Below, one piece after another: positions 15,230-24,891 of a stretch of DNA of 64,000 nt. How positions within the stretch are numbered: position 1 is the stretch's first letter; every line of letters begins with the position of its first letter. The notes beneath the pieces are model-generated. The model had not been told where the DNA came from, searched no databases, and was given only the letters and a program-made list of their open reading frames with translations. Both the position numbers and the translations under genes were made by a program. The stretch covers positions 62,001 to 126,000 of the forward strand of contig JARUHJ010000005.1 in the NCBI GenBank assembly GCA_029667085.1, given 5' to 3'. The stretch comes from Deltaproteobacteria bacterium IMCC39524. Lineage in GTDB: Bacteria > Desulfobacterota > Desulfuromonadia > Desulfuromonadales > BM103.

Positions 15230-17149
15230 ATGAGCACGACAGTAACGACTCGAGAAGGCGTGAATCTGCAAATCCGGGACGACCTCGCCGAGCAGTATTC
15301 AGCCGTTTACACACCCGAAGCACTCCCAGCAATCTCCTTTATGTCTCAGCACAATGCAGAACGCAACCGGCTGATGTCTGAGCGCACGCAAAGACGCGCC
15401 GCACGCATCAAGGCCAAAGAACCGATCACCTTCCTCGACCCTGAGGTAGAAATAAAAGGCACCGGCATAAAAGTACAGGACGCCCGCGACGGCAAGTTTG
15501 TCGGCGCCGTCATCCCTCACGACCTGCAACGCCAGTGGCTGCAAGGAACCGGTCCGGCAGCCAAGCCCAATTCTCCAATCAAAGCAAATCTGCGTAACGT
15601 GGCTTACGCACTGCTTTCCGGAGCAGACGGCTGGATGTTCGACGGCGAAGACGCCCTCGGTCAGATCACCACAATGTCCCTGGACAACCAGGTCAGCCTC
15701 AAGCTCGCCATCGCCCGTGACCCGCTCTTTCTTGAAGTTGCCCAAGAGGTCTCCAAGGAGATGAATGCCTGGGCACAGGATTTCTTCGGTCGCGACATTA
15801 TCAGCGACTGGCAAGCCCAGCTTGACTTCACCACCAAGATTTTCCGTGCCCGCGGTCTGCACCTTGATGATCGCCATATTCGGGTCAACGGCGAATCGCT
15901 TTCTGCTTCGATCGTCGACATGACTCTCTATGTCGTCAATAATCATAAAGCACTGCTCGATGCGGGTTCCTCTATTGTTCTCTACCTGCCAAAGATCCAG
16001 ACCGCAGAAGAAGCCGGCTTCTGGAACAAGCTGCTGAGCGCTCTCGAAGGGCATTTGGCCCTCGAGGAAGGCACCATAAAAGTCTACGTACTGGTAGAAC
16101 AGCTTGAGCAAACCTTCCAGTTGATGGAAATCCGTGCTGCTCTTGACCGTCATTTTGTCGGCTTCAACACCGGCCGCTGGGACTACATCAACAGCGTCTC
16201 CGATGCCAACTGCTGGGATCCGGAATTCATCAATCCCAACATTGAGTCGATCGTCATGACCTACGGCTACATGCGCAATTACGAAGATCGCGTGCGCCGC
16301 GCTGTCAACACCCCGGACGCCAATGGCAACTACGCCCTCTGGCAGGGCGGTATGGAGCCGAACATCCCGGTGGGATCAAAAGAAGGTGTCGCCAACAGCA
16401 TGAAAAAAGCACGCGCCGGTGCCGTTCGTGAACAACAGGAAGGGGCCAGCGGCAAGTGGATCGCCCACTGGAAGATGGCCCACATCATCCGCCCGGTCTG
16501 GGAAGAGGTCGGTGAAGCTAATCAGAGCGGTCGCGAGTTCCCTCGTTTGACCTACACCGCCGAGGACGCCGCGGGGCTGACCCTGCTTGAGCCCGCACCA
16601 CGCACAGTGCGCGGTGCCCGCAACCTGCTGAGCGTAGCCCTGCAGTACGGCAACGCCTTCGGCCAGGGCCTTCAGGCCGCGGCCTTGAAACCGGCCGACT
16701 ACTTCGGCAACGATGACATTCTCTATCTGATGGAAGACATGGCCACCGGAGAGATCCGCTTGAGCATACTCTGGGAATGGATTCACAAGGGTGCCGCCCT
16801 TACCGAGGACGATGCAGAGACCGGTTTGAAAACTGGCGACGTCTTCACTCTTGAGATTTTTGAGCGCCTGCTCGAAGAGGAATACGCCAAGCTGCTTGCA
16901 GCAGACAATCGTGACGTCTACGACAATTCCAAGACGACTACTTTGCCGATTGCACGAGCAATCGTCGAGGCTTACGTCAACGACGCGATCAAGGCGCCCT
17001 GGTACATCGACCTGCTCAATATCAACCTCAACAACCATGATCTGGCTATCGCCAAAGAACGCATCAATAAATACCTACAAGCCTTCAAAAACGAAGGCGT
17101 GCGTATCACCGAAAATCTGGACACTTTACCCGCCGGGAGGGCAGCATGA
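15230..17149 (+). CDS. aceB: Malate synthase (glyoxylate shunt)
   Basis: A 639-residue malate synthase, condensing glyoxylate with acetyl-CoA to malate. The core strand-loop segment carries [15 protein letters not shown] and [10 protein letters not shown] (the glyoxylate-binding Arg), and the C-terminal catalytic Asp lies in [10 protein letters not shown] followed by LWEWIHKGA. It is about 100 residues longer than the usual type A enzyme (about 530), with an extended N-terminal part. GGAGGG stands 7-8 bases before the ATG. The stop overlaps the start of the isocitrate lyase gene by 4 bases (ATGA), so both shunt enzymes are co-translated. Palindromic sites upstream suggest regulation by carbon source. 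Confidence 0.92.
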   Translation: MSTTVTTREGVNLQIRDDLAEQYSAVYTPEALPAISFMSQHNAERNRLMSERTQRRAARIKAKEPITFLDPEVEIKGTGIKVQDARDGKFVGAVIPHDLQRQWLQGTGPAAKPNSPIKANLRNVAYALLSGADGWMFDGEDALGQITTMSLDNQVSLKLAIARDPLFLEVAQEVSKEMNAWAQDFFGRDIISDWQAQLDFTTKIFRARGLHLDDRHIRVNGESLSASIVDMTLYVVNNHKALLDAGSSIVLYLPKIQTAEEAGFWNKLLSALEGHLALEEGTIKVYVLVEQLEQTFQLMEIRAALDRHFVGFNTGRWDYINSVSDANCWDPEFINPNIESIVMTYGYMRNYEDRVRRAVNTPDANGNYALWQGGMEPNIPVGSKEGVANSMKKARAGAVREQQEGASGKWIAHWKMAHIIRPVWEEVGEANQSGREFPRLTYTAEDAAGLTLLEPAPRTVRGARNLLSVALQYGNAFGQGLQAAALKPADYFGNDDILYLMEDMATGEIRLSILWEWIHKGAALTEDDAETGLKTGDVFTLEIFERLLEEEYAKLLAADNRDVYDNSKTTTLPIARAIVEAYVNDAIKAPWYIDLLNINLNNHDLAIAKERINKYLQAFKNEGVRITENLDTLPAGRAA

Positions 17150-19401
17150 GTACATTCACCGAAGAGGTTAAAATTACCCGTGACTGGTTCGCCAGCCCAC
17201 GCTTTGAAGGCGTTTTAAGACTTTACACCGCCGACCAGGTTGTCGAGCAGCGTGGCACCATTCCGGTTGACTACACCATCGCCAGAGATGCCGCAGAGGC
17301 ATTTCACAGTCGTTTGCGCGAGCTGTTCTCTGAAGGCAAGTCGATCACGACTTTTGGCCCCTACTCTCCAAGCCAGGCCGTCGCCATCAAGCGCGTTGGT
17401 ATCGAGGGGATCTATCTGGGTGGCTGGGCCACCTCATCCAAAGGTTCAAGCAACGAAGACCCCGGTCCAGACCTGGCCAGCTATCCTTTAAGCCAGGTCC
17501 CGGACGAAGCCGCACCTCTGGTGAGGGCGTTATTGGCCGCTGACCGCAACCAGTACTTCCTGCGTCTGCGCATGAGTGAAGAAGAACGTTCCCAAATTCC
17601 AGAAATCGACTACCGGCCATTCATCATCGCCGATGCTGACACAGGCCATGGTGGCGATGCCCACGTGCGGAACCTGGTCCGTCGCTTTGTTGAAGTGGGT
17701 GTGGCCGGCTATCATATTGAAGACCAGAAACCTGGTGTCAAGAAATGCGGACATCAGGCTGGCAAGGTCCTGGTACCGGTGGATGAGCAGGTCAAGCGTC
17801 TTAACGCTGCTCGTCTGCAACTCGACATCATGAAGGTGCCGGGCATCATCGTGGCTCGTACCGATGCAGAAGCCGCCACCTTCCTCGACGGCCGCGGCGA
17901 TGAACGTGACCACCAATTTATTCTCGGGGCCACCAACACCAATATCCCCAACTACAAAACCTCCTTCTTGGCAATCATGCGCCAGTTCAGCAGTAAAGGG
18001 ATCGCCGAGATCAACGGCCATCTGATGTACCGCATCTCGGAAGCCGCCTATGCCGTGGCCGACAAGTGGCTCGACAAAACCGGCTTGTCCGCTGAAATCG
18101 ACGAGGCAATCAAGAATCTGCCCAGCCACAATACTGCCGACATTAACGCAGCACTTGACCACGCCGCCACGCGTCTTCTTGAGTTCTGGCAGATGGAAGC
18201 CAGCCTGAAAACCTACGGTGAAGCCGTTGCCGATGTCATGGCCTTTCACCTCGACGAGGGCTCGGAATTACCGATGAGCGTAGAGGAGTGGCATGCTTAC
18301 GTAGAGAATTCTTCCTTCGTCGAAGCACGGGAGAAAGCACGCTCTATGGGTTTCAATATCATCTGGAACTGCGATATTGCACGCACTCCCGAGGGCTATT
18401 ATCAAGTCAGGGGCGGTATCCCTTATGCCATCGCCAAATCCCTCGCTGTGTCACCCTTTGCAGACATCATCTGGATGGAGACCAAAACAGCAGACCTGCA
18501 CGACGCGAAGATTTTCGCAGACGCCATTCATGCGGTCTATCCCGACAAAATGCTCGCTTACAACCTGTCCCCGTCTTTTAATTGGGACACGACCGGCATG
18601 AGCGAAGAGGAAATGCGCCGGTTCCCGGCTGAACTGGGCAAGCTGGGTTTTGTCTTTAACTTCATCACTTACGGCGGCCATCAAGTGGACGGACTGGCCG
18701 GCGAAGAATTCGCCACTGCCCTCAAGGAAGACGGCATGCTCGCCCTGGCCCGCCTGCAGCGCAAGCTGAGACTGATCGATTCGCCTTTCAAGACCCCGCA
18801 GAGCTACGTCGGCGGCCCGCGATCCGATGCTGGCCTGATGGCCGCTTCCGGCGGTACCGCCACCACCAAGGCGATGGGGAAAGGGTCCACCCAATTCCAG
18901 CACCTGGTAGAAACCGAAGTTCCACCAAAGCGCCTCGCCGACTGGCTCAAGCTCTGGACCGACCACTACAATCTGGATGTGAAGTTGAGGGTTGTCCTCA
19001 AGCCTCATGTCTCGGGTTCGGAACTTTTGGAACTCACTCTCATCGATGAGAAAAACACCAAGATGGCCAACATCATCTTTGCCACCTTGCAGGATCGTCG
19101 TGACCGCAACATGCTGTCGATCCGCGACCAGAACACCTTCAGCGAGGACTTCCGCCAGAAACGCCTGATGACCTTGATCTCGCTTTTCCTGATTCACCGT
19201 TACAAGGTCGACACGGTTCACTACGTCACACCGACCGAAGACAATCAGCGGCAGGCAAAAGGGATGCTCGGACTAGGTCTTTACGAGGACATCCAGACCG
19301 AAGTTGGTCAGATCATCGTGGCACGGGTCAATGCCGAGCGTGTTAAGACACTAGTAACACCCGATAGTGAGGAGTTACGGAAGTTGATCGCAAAGAGCTA
19401 A
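17146..19401 (+). CDS. aceA: Isocitrate lyase, long (AceA2-like) form
   Basis: A 751-residue isocitrate lyase that cleaves isocitrate to glyoxylate and succinate. The catalytic loop KKCGH (199-203; Cys201 is the general acid/base) and the metal-binding [11 protein letters not shown] (161-170) are intact, as is the later YNLSPSFNW motif. At about 750 residues it is far longer than the E. coli enzyme (434) and comparable to the long mycobacterial AceA2 and related forms, which carry an inserted helical region and an extended C-terminus. It is coupled to malate synthase by a 4-base overlap and followed by a strong terminator, so the operon has two genes. Confidence 0.94.
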   Translation: MSTFTEEVKITRDWFASPRFEGVLRLYTADQVVEQRGTIPVDYTIARDAAEAFHSRLRELFSEGKSITTFGPYSPSQAVAIKRVGIEGIYLGGWATSSKGSSNEDPGPDLASYPLSQVPDEAAPLVRALLAADRNQYFLRLRMSEEERSQIPEIDYRPFIIADADTGHGGDAHVRNLVRRFVEVGVAGYHIEDQKPGVKKCGHQAGKVLVPVDEQVKRLNAARLQLDIMKVPGIIVARTDAEAATFLDGRGDERDHQFILGATNTNIPNYKTSFLAIMRQFSSKGIAEINGHLMYRISEAAYAVADKWLDKTGLSAEIDEAIKNLPSHNTADINAALDHAATRLLEFWQMEASLKTYGEAVADVMAFHLDEGSELPMSVEEWHAYVENSSFVEAREKARSMGFNIIWNCDIARTPEGYYQVRGGIPYAIAKSLAVSPFADIIWMETKTADLHDAKIFADAIHAVYPDKMLAYNLSPSFNWDTTGMSEEEMRRFPAELGKLGFVFNFITYGGHQVDGLAGEEFATALKEDGMLALARLQRKLRLIDSPFKTPQSYVGGPRSDAGLMAASGGTATTKAMGKGSTQFQHLVETEVPPKRLADWLKLWTDHYNLDVKLRVVLKPHVSGSELLELTLIDEKNTKMANIIFATLQDRRDRNMLSIRDQNTFSEDFRQKRLMTLISLFLIHRYKVDTVHYVTPTEDNQRQAKGMLGLGLYEDIQTEVGQIIVARVNAERVKTLVTPDSEELRKLIAKS

Positions 19402-19427
19402 GCCTCTTTCATTTCAAACATAAAGAA

Positions 19428-19464
19428 AACGCCGCCGGACAGATTATCGTCCGGCGGCGTTTTT
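19428..19464 (+). terminator. Rho-independent terminator of the glyoxylate operon
   Basis: Arms AACGCCGCCGGAC (19428-19440) and GTCCGGCGGCGTT (19449-19461), 8-base loop, then TTTTT. It starts 27 bases after the aceA stop. Confidence 0.92.
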
Positions 19465-19524
19465 GACTCTTAACTTTGAGAATCCTACTTCCAAGGGCAA
19501 TCAATCTCTGGATTCAAAGCTAAG

Positions 19525-20115
19525 TCAGAACTTGAACTTTAAACCCAGGGCAAGGGCATTAGAACTACCATCCTCAGCGACGACACCAAAAGCGTTTGAG
19601 CGATGGTGTATGCGAGTAATAAAAGCAACATTGGGATGAGAGGGCAAGACGAACTCCAGCTCCACCAGCAGATAAACCTGCAAGCGTTCGGAATCACCGC
19701 TTCTTTCCACTTCTATTTCGGGAACATTGGTTGCGTAAGAGGGACCTGCTCCAAAAGCAAAGCTGGTATCCAGGGACCTGTCCCACCAAAAAGCCTCCCA
19801 ACGCGCAGTCAGCAACGCATTAAATTCCCAGTGATCCTGCTGCTCAAAATGCTTGACGACTTGCCCTTCGACCTCGAAACTGGCCAGCTCGTCATAGGTG
19901 CCAATGCGTCTCGCCAGAGCAAGGGTGACCAGATAGGAGTCTTCAAAATCAAGGCCCCAGAAACTGTCGGAAAAATCATCAATACTGTTATCGGTCATCT
20001 GACCGCCGTAGATACTCAAGGCATATAACGGCTTATTTTCAAGAGTCTGGATTTCAGCCGCACATGGAAGGGCATACAGAAGCAGCAAAAAGATGACAAG
20101 GATACTTTTCATCAC
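19525..20115 (-). CDS. Outer-membrane beta-barrel, PagL-like acyl hydrolase (lipid A deacylase family)
   Basis: A 196-residue secreted protein. The N-terminus is a signal peptide (hydrophobic core about 4-17, cleavage likely after CAA near residue 20). The mature part alternates polar and hydrophobic residues as in a small beta-barrel and ends in Phe (LGLKFKF), the usual outer-membrane assembly signal. Near the C-terminus, HHRSNAFG fits the His-x-Ser-Asn pattern of PagL-type lipid A 3-O-deacylases, followed by an acidic residue (VAEDG) that could complete the triad. The function is inferred from this motif and the fold. GGGGAGG lies upstream; start is GTG or the next ATG codon. Confidence 0.6.
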   Translation of the reverse strand: MMKSILVIFLLLLYALPCAAEIQTLENKPLYALSIYGGQMTDNSIDDFSDSFWGLDFEDSYLVTLALARRIGTYDELASFEVEGQVVKHFEQQDHWEFNALLTARWEAFWWDRSLDTSFAFGAGPSYATNVPEIEVERSGDSERLQVYLLVELEFVLPSHPNVAFITRIHHRSNAFGVVAEDGSSNALALGLKFKF

Positions 20116-20383
20116 GTAATAGCCTCCCCAAAAGGGCTATATCGTTCTTATACTGTAACCATAGCAAACGAGAGCAAGGCGACAAGGGGAACAAGGAACA
20201 AAACAAACGAATTCTCATGGTTGGAGACTTTCGAAAAATTAAGCAAGATGCGGTCATTTATACAAGGGTGGCCGGCCAGATCAAAGAAGAGGAGTGTGGA
20301 TATTAAAGACAAGTGAGATGTGAGAAGTGAGGTATCGAAATCAATAGTGCAATAAAGTCTGTTTGGTCTCAAACATAAAGAAA
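20116..20383. other. Intergenic region, nothing recognised
   Basis: No gene, repeat or RNA recognised. It separates the PagL-like gene from the terminator of the next minus-strand gene and holds the PagL-like gene's upstream region. Confidence 0.4.
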
Positions 20384-20410
20384 ACGGCTCCCAAGTATTA
20401 AAGGAGCCGT
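20384..20410 (-). terminator. Terminator of the small gene at 20441-20632
   Basis: Arms ACGGCTCC (20384-20391) and GGAGCCGT (20403-20410). Read on the minus strand the stem is followed by TTTTCTTT. Confidence 0.7.
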
Positions 20411-20440
20411 CAATAAAATGAACCATATCCAGACAGTGAC

Positions 20441-20632
20441 TCAGGCAGCAAGCCTACGTTCATCTCCAGAGTAATCTTTTCTCTGTGTCCTGCGTACAGG
20501 GTCAACGCCAAGCACAACAGGCCCGCTGGTTCTGTAAAAGCTGATAATCTCTTCTGTTTCTATTAAACGGTCCAGCATTTGCGGTTTGACGTAATCGTAA
20601 TTACCCTTATTCCTTAATATTCTTACCAGCAT
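20441..20632 (-). CDS. Small conserved protein of the GSU3473 type (copy 2)
   Basis: A 63-residue paralogue of the protein at 1676-1885. The shared plan is an N-terminal strand (MLVRILRNKGNYDYV), KPQMLDRLIETEEIISF, then VVLGVDPVR, and a basic, acid-tipped tail with DERR. Function is unknown. The ATG at 20632 is selected because GGGAGA lies 7 bases upstream; the longer frame to 20674 adds residues without similarity to copy 1. It has its own terminator and is probably monocistronic. Confidence 0.65.
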   Translation of the reverse strand: MLVRILRNKGNYDYVKPQMLDRLIETEEIISFYRTSGPVVLGVDPVRRTQRKDYSGDERRLAA

Positions 20633-20776
20633 TGGTCTTCTCCCTTGATTTAGGATCAGCAACCAGTGCACCAAAAGTCTACCAAGACATCGGGCACATT
20701 CACATACATTTTAACGAAGATTGCTTTCATCAGCAATAGAACCAAATGTGCAAGGAACTATATCTAAAGATAGACG

Positions 20777-20809
20777 AGCGAAGGCCACCCAAGTGGGGTG
20801 GCCTTCGCT
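20777..20809 (-). terminator. Strong hairpin 3' of the glutamate synthase operon
   Basis: Arms AGCGAAGGCCACCC (20777-20790) and GGGTGGCCTTCGCT (20796-20809) with a 5-base loop, 31 bases beyond the stop codon at 20841. The T-run is poor on the minus strand (CGTCTATCTTT) and better on the plus strand (TGTGGTTCTTTTTG). Confidence 0.7.
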
Positions 20810-20840
20810 TGTGGTTCTTTTTGAAGGAGGAGGAATCTCC

Positions 20841-23156
20841 CTAAACCGTGATCTCCATCGCCCAGACACCGCAGGGGCAGATGCCCGAGCAGACACTGCA
20901 GCCGATACAGACGTCATCGTCGGAGACGTACTCGAAGGTCCCATCCTCATTCTCGACACGGCTGATCGCGCCTTCCGGGCAAGCTTCGAGACACATGGTG
21001 CAATCGCGGCAAGTACCGCAGGAGAGGCAACGCAACGTCTCGTCCTTGGCGTCTGTGACGCAGAATTTACCTCGGTTGCGCGGCTTGAACAGTTCCTTGG
21101 AGAGGCAGCTCTGATTGATCATTTCAGGTTTGACAATGGGCTCGATCTCTTTGCCAGCCAGGTAATCATCAATCAGGAGAGCCGCTTCCTGGCCACCGCC
21201 GATAGCATGAGTGAGCAGACCAGGCTGAACCGTATCGCCGATGGAGAAAACGCCTTTGGCTTTAACCACCTGGTTGCAGGCATCAACATCCATCATGCCG
21301 CGATCGGTCAGCCACTCGCGTGGCACGTAAGAAAGGTCAGGACGCTCACCGATTGCGATGATCACCTCGTCAGCCTCAATCATTTCGCCATCTTTGGTCA
21401 ACAGTCCTTCTGCAGTGACTTTCTCAGTGAAGACCGGCCAGCGGATTTCACCACCGAGAGCCTTAACGCTGTCGATCTCGTGCTTGTAAGCTGCAGGGCG
21501 CTGGATATCTATGCACAGAACTTTTTCTGCACCCATGGCGTAAGCACCAAGACAAACGTCCATACCCGCGTTACCGGCACCGATGACAATGACACGTTTA
21601 CCAACCTTGGGCTTTTTGCCAGCATTGACTGCCTTGAGAAAATCAAGACCCTTTGTCATCAGTTCGTGTCCCGGGAAAGGGATCACGACGGGATTATGGG
21701 CACCTGAGGCGATCACGACAGCATCGCTTTCTTTCTCGATGTTGGCGAAAAGAGCCGCATCGACCTTGGTCTTATTCTTGACCGTAATCCCAACATCCTT
21801 GATGCGCTGAATCTCTGATTCGAGTGAATCTGCCGGCAGACGATCCGTCGGAATAACTTGACGCAGCTTGCCGCCGACCTCTTCATCAGCTTCATAAACG
21901 GTCACACCATGACCGAGCAGGCGCAGTTGCCATGCCGCCGCTAAACCGCCAGGGCCACCGCCAATAACTGCAACCTGTTTTCCTGTTTCAGCCTTCAGCT
22001 CGGGAGCTGCGACATTGCGCGACAAACGACCAAGCTCTTTCATGGCGACAGGTTTATCGATGTAACGACGACTACAAGCATCCATACAGAGGTTCGGGCA
22101 AACTTCACCACAAACACTGGCCGGGAACGGCGAGTATTTTAGCACCAGCTCGAGGGCTTCCTCGAACTTCCCCTGGCGCAACAGGTTAATGCGGTCCTGG
22201 GTCGGGATATTCGACGGACAGGCCACCTGGCAAGGCGCACCGAAACGTTTATCCTGCCAATGCGGAATCTTGATGCGGTCGGCACCGGCATTAACCAAAC
22301 CGGCGACGTGAGCGTAATCATCCTTGACGACATCTGCGAAGATACCGCCATCGCCGACCCATTTCTGGGTGCGGAATTCGCGCAAGGTTGTCCGCGAGCG
22401 GATATTACGTTCTTCGTAAGTCTTGGCAACAATCTTCTGCCACTCGGAAAAGTCGGTCAGCTCTTTTTCCAGCTGAGGACGACCAATCTTGCCCAAGAAG
22501 ACAGGCATGTTTTCTTTCAGGAAAGCCTGATCGCCGTCATCCAGGGAGAGCACCCAGACATCATCCGAGAGACCATCAACCGGTCCACGAACATAAATGG
22601 TACCACCGACCATACCCATGCAGGAGCGATCGCCGAGAATCGAGGGGAGCTCTTCACGACCATAACCGCAGACCACACCAATACCACCGCCCATGAACTC
22701 GAAAGAAAAGGAGCCGGTATTCTTGAGGATCCAGAACTCCGGAACGTCATAGGCCGGATCGTGCTTCATCAGCGAACCGGAACGAGTACCGACGCGACCT
22801 GCAACATAGATCTTGCCACTCGCTGCGCAGTGGGCCGTGGTGTCACCGCCATCACCAAGGATAGTCAATTCGGCGCCGGCGTTCAGCCAACCGGCGTCGG
22901 CAGGGGCCGAACCTTCGACCACGATTTCCGTTCCTTCGAGGCCGAAAGAGCCAACCCGCTGACCCGGGTTTTTGACCCGGAACTTGAGCGGCCGACCATC
23001 TTCCGTCCACAGAGGACCACCAATATTGTGATGTCCTGAAGAGGTTACCTCAAATTCCGTCTCACCCTGCTCCAGCGAGCGATAGATCTGCTGCAGAAGC
23101 GCTTGGGTGGAGATGCGGCGTTGTTTCGCGTCATAGCCTGAAATTTTTGCTGCCAT
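20841..23156 (-). CDS. Glutamate synthase subunit: GXGXG domain fused to GltD-type oxidoreductase with ferredoxin tail
   Basis: A 771-residue fusion. Residues about 1-250 match the GXGXG beta-helix (third domain of GltB, with GGPLW, VGSFGLEGTEIVVEGSA and GGTIYVRGPV). The remainder is a GltD-like FAD/NAD(P)H oxidoreductase: an N-terminal Cys cluster (CQVACPSNIPTQDR), a Rossmann motif (GGGPGGLAAAWQL) and a second NAD(P) motif (IGAGNAGMDV). The C-terminus carries two more [4Fe-4S] clusters (CLSCGTCRDCTMCLEACP and CIGCSVCSGICPCG). It would pass electrons to the FMN subunit of glutamate synthase. The ATG at 23156 has GAGG 8 bases upstream; the frame extends to 23231 through repeat sequence that is not part of the protein. 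Confidence 0.9.
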   Translation of the reverse strand: MAAKISGYDAKQRRISTQALLQQIYRSLEQGETEFEVTSSGHHNIGGPLWTEDGRPLKFRVKNPGQRVGSFGLEGTEIVVEGSAPADAGWLNAGAELTILGDGGDTTAHCAASGKIYVAGRVGTRSGSLMKHDPAYDVPEFWILKNTGSFSFEFMGGGIGVVCGYGREELPSILGDRSCMGMVGGTIYVRGPVDGLSDDVWVLSLDDGDQAFLKENMPVFLGKIGRPQLEKELTDFSEWQKIVAKTYEERNIRSRTTLREFRTQKWVGDGGIFADVVKDDYAHVAGLVNAGADRIKIPHWQDKRFGAPCQVACPSNIPTQDRINLLRQGKFEEALELVLKYSPFPASVCGEVCPNLCMDACSRRYIDKPVAMKELGRLSRNVAAPELKAETGKQVAVIGGGPGGLAAAWQLRLLGHGVTVYEADEEVGGKLRQVIPTDRLPADSLESEIQRIKDVGITVKNKTKVDAALFANIEKESDAVVIASGAHNPVVIPFPGHELMTKGLDFLKAVNAGKKPKVGKRVIVIGAGNAGMDVCLGAYAMGAEKVLCIDIQRPAAYKHEIDSVKALGGEIRWPVFTEKVTAEGLLTKDGEMIEADEVIIAIGERPDLSYVPREWLTDRGMMDVDACNQVVKAKGVFSIGDTVQPGLLTHAIGGGQEAALLIDDYLAGKEIEPIVKPEMINQSCLSKELFKPRNRGKFCVTDAKDETLRCLSCGTCRDCTMCLEACPEGAISRVENEDGTFEYVSDDDVCIGCSVCSGICPCGVWAMEITV

Positions 23157-23180
23157 ATTTAAAACCTCTAAGAAGGTTCG

Positions 23181-23230
23181 GGACTGGGGTTTGGGGCTAG
23201 GGCCTAGATTTAACCAGCCCCCAGACCCCA
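23181..23230. repeat. G-rich/C-rich inverted repeat inside the glutamate synthase operon
   Basis: GGACTGGGGTTTGGGGCT (23181-23198) pairs imperfectly with CCAGCCCCCAGACCCC (23214-23229). It fills the gap between two cotranscribed genes and could be an intercistronic stabiliser or attenuator. Confidence 0.45.
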
Positions 23231-23247
23231 TCCTCTAGCCTCGGACT

Positions 23248-24891
23248 TTAACATACGTACTGAATATCCAACCTGTCAGCGACGGCCTTGTCCGTGGAGA
23301 TCAAAGCATCGGAACGACCTACCGGCAACGATGAGTTGCCAATCGGGGCCATCAACTTCTTGAACTCGGTATCCATGGCCAGGAAGTAATTGACAATATT
23401 CTCGGCGACCCGGTCGACATCGAGGCGATGCACTAACTGCTCTTCCTGAGTGGTGATACCGACCGGACAGAGGCCCGTGTTGCAAGCGTTGCAGCGGCCC
23501 ATGTCATTGCCGACGCAACCGGCCATCTGCAGAATCAACTTACCGGTGAAAACTCCGTTGGCACCGAGGCACATCATTTTGAATGCGTCCGCAGCCAAGT
23601 CACCGGTTTTGCCGAGACCGCCAGCTGCCCAGAGTGGAATCTGGCCCTGACGACCCTGGGCCGTCGCGGCCTGGTAGCAGTCACGCAGTTTGGATACGAT
23701 TGGATGACCCGTGTGGTCTAGAGAGACCTCATGGGCCGCACCGGTACCGCCATCAATGCCGTCGAGGAAGAAACCACCGACGATATTGTAAGGATCGCGC
23801 ACCAGGTTGTTGAAAACGCTGACCGAAGTCGACGACGCCGCAACCTTGATCGCCACAGGCACGCGAAACTTGAATGCCGAGTTGAAAGAGAGGAACATCT
23901 TCTGCACGCTCTCTTCAATAGAATATAGGCCCTGATGGTTCGGTGGTGAGAGCAGGTCAGCCTTGGGCACACCACGAATTGCCTGGATATGCTCGGCGAC
24001 CTTGCCGGCTTGCAGAAGTCCGCCATCGCCGGGCTTGGCGCCCTGGCCAATCTTGATCAGGATACCGGCGGGATCTTCGACCATATGCGGCATCGCCTTG
24101 GCGATCCGGTTCCAGCCGAAATGGCCCGAGGCGATCTGCAGGATCATGTATTTGAGGTACCTGCTCTTGAGCAAACGTACCGGAACACCACCCTCACCCG
24201 AGCACATGCGTACCGGCATGCCGCACTCTTCGTTGAGGTAAGCGACGGCGATGGCGACGGCTTCCCACATCCGCCAGGAGAGGGCTCCGATCGACATGTC
24301 ACCGATAATCACCGGGTAGATCCAGCGCACCGGCGGCATGGAGGCTTCCACCTGCAGGTTGTTCTGGTCATCGATGCTGAACGGCAGACTCTGAGCGGGC
24401 ATGATGCGGCCAAAGGGGGCGAGCAGATCGAAGGTATGCCGCTGCGCATCGAGACTCGGGTCGGTCATCTGCGAAATACGACCGATGCGCATTTTGTCGA
24501 GGGTACGCACAGACGACTCGAGATTCTTCCGGCCACCGCGCTTGATCGAATCGCCACCGAGACAGCGGGTAATAACCGGATGCCGGGTGTCCTGGTTTCT
24601 CTCAGGAGCGATAGCATCGTTGGGACAGACTTTCTCGCAGATACCACAGCCACGACAGTAGTGCTGCACATCTTTGACCTGGCGAATAACCGGTACCGCG
24701 GAGAAGCGTTGTTGTGGGTCGGGCAGTTCCCCTTCGGAGAAAACCATGCGCCGACGCTCTACCTTGCATTCGATGGCACGGAAGGAACATGCTGAAACAC
24801 AGGAACCACAGAGAGTGCAGCGACTGGCGTCATACTTGATTTTCCAGGGCATGTCATTCGGTGTGACATGCTGAACTCTCATTGTCTCCAT
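23248..24891 (-). CDS. Glutamate synthase FMN-binding (catalytic) subunit with ferredoxin domain
   Basis: A 547-residue protein equivalent to the central synthase domain of GltB, preceded by a two-cluster ferredoxin domain (Cys25/28/31/35 and Cys79/82/85/89). The FMN barrel includes SGEGGVPVR, the IKIGQGAKPGDGGLL segment and DGIDGGTGAA, with a Cys-rich 3Fe-4S type motif (CNACNTGLCPVG) near residue 460. It combines 2-oxoglutarate with ammonia from the amidotransferase subunit to give glutamate. Single-domain subunits of this kind are known in archaea and some anaerobes. GGAGG lies 7 bases before the ATG. The gene overlaps the amidotransferase gene by 13 bases. Confidence 0.93.
   Translation of the reverse strand: METMRVQHVTPNDMPWKIKYDASRCTLCGSCVSACSFRAIECKVERRRMVFSEGELPDPQQRFSAVPVIRQVKDVQHYCRGCGICEKVCPNDAIAPERNQDTRHPVITRCLGGDSIKRGGRKNLESSVRTLDKMRIGRISQMTDPSLDAQRHTFDLLAPFGRIMPAQSLPFSIDDQNNLQVEASMPPVRWIYPVIIGDMSIGALSWRMWEAVAIAVAYLNEECGMPVRMCSGEGGVPVRLLKSRYLKYMILQIASGHFGWNRIAKAMPHMVEDPAGILIKIGQGAKPGDGGLLQAGKVAEHIQAIRGVPKADLLSPPNHQGLYSIEESVQKMFLSFNSAFKFRVPVAIKVAASSTSVSVFNNLVRDPYNIVGGFFLDGIDGGTGAAHEVSLDHTGHPIVSKLRDCYQAATAQGRQGQIPLWAAGGLGKTGDLAADAFKMMCLGANGVFTGKLILQMAGCVGNDMGRCNACNTGLCPVGITTQEEQLVHRLDVDRVAENIVNYFLAMDTEFKKLMAPIGNSSLPVGRSDALISTDKAVADRLDIQYVC

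Noticed and set aside
15299-16153. Long antisense frame of 284 codons across the malate synthase gene
   Set aside because: It is fully contained in a well-supported gene and arises from its codon bias; similar antisense frames occur across ilvE, the glutamate synthase genes and others.
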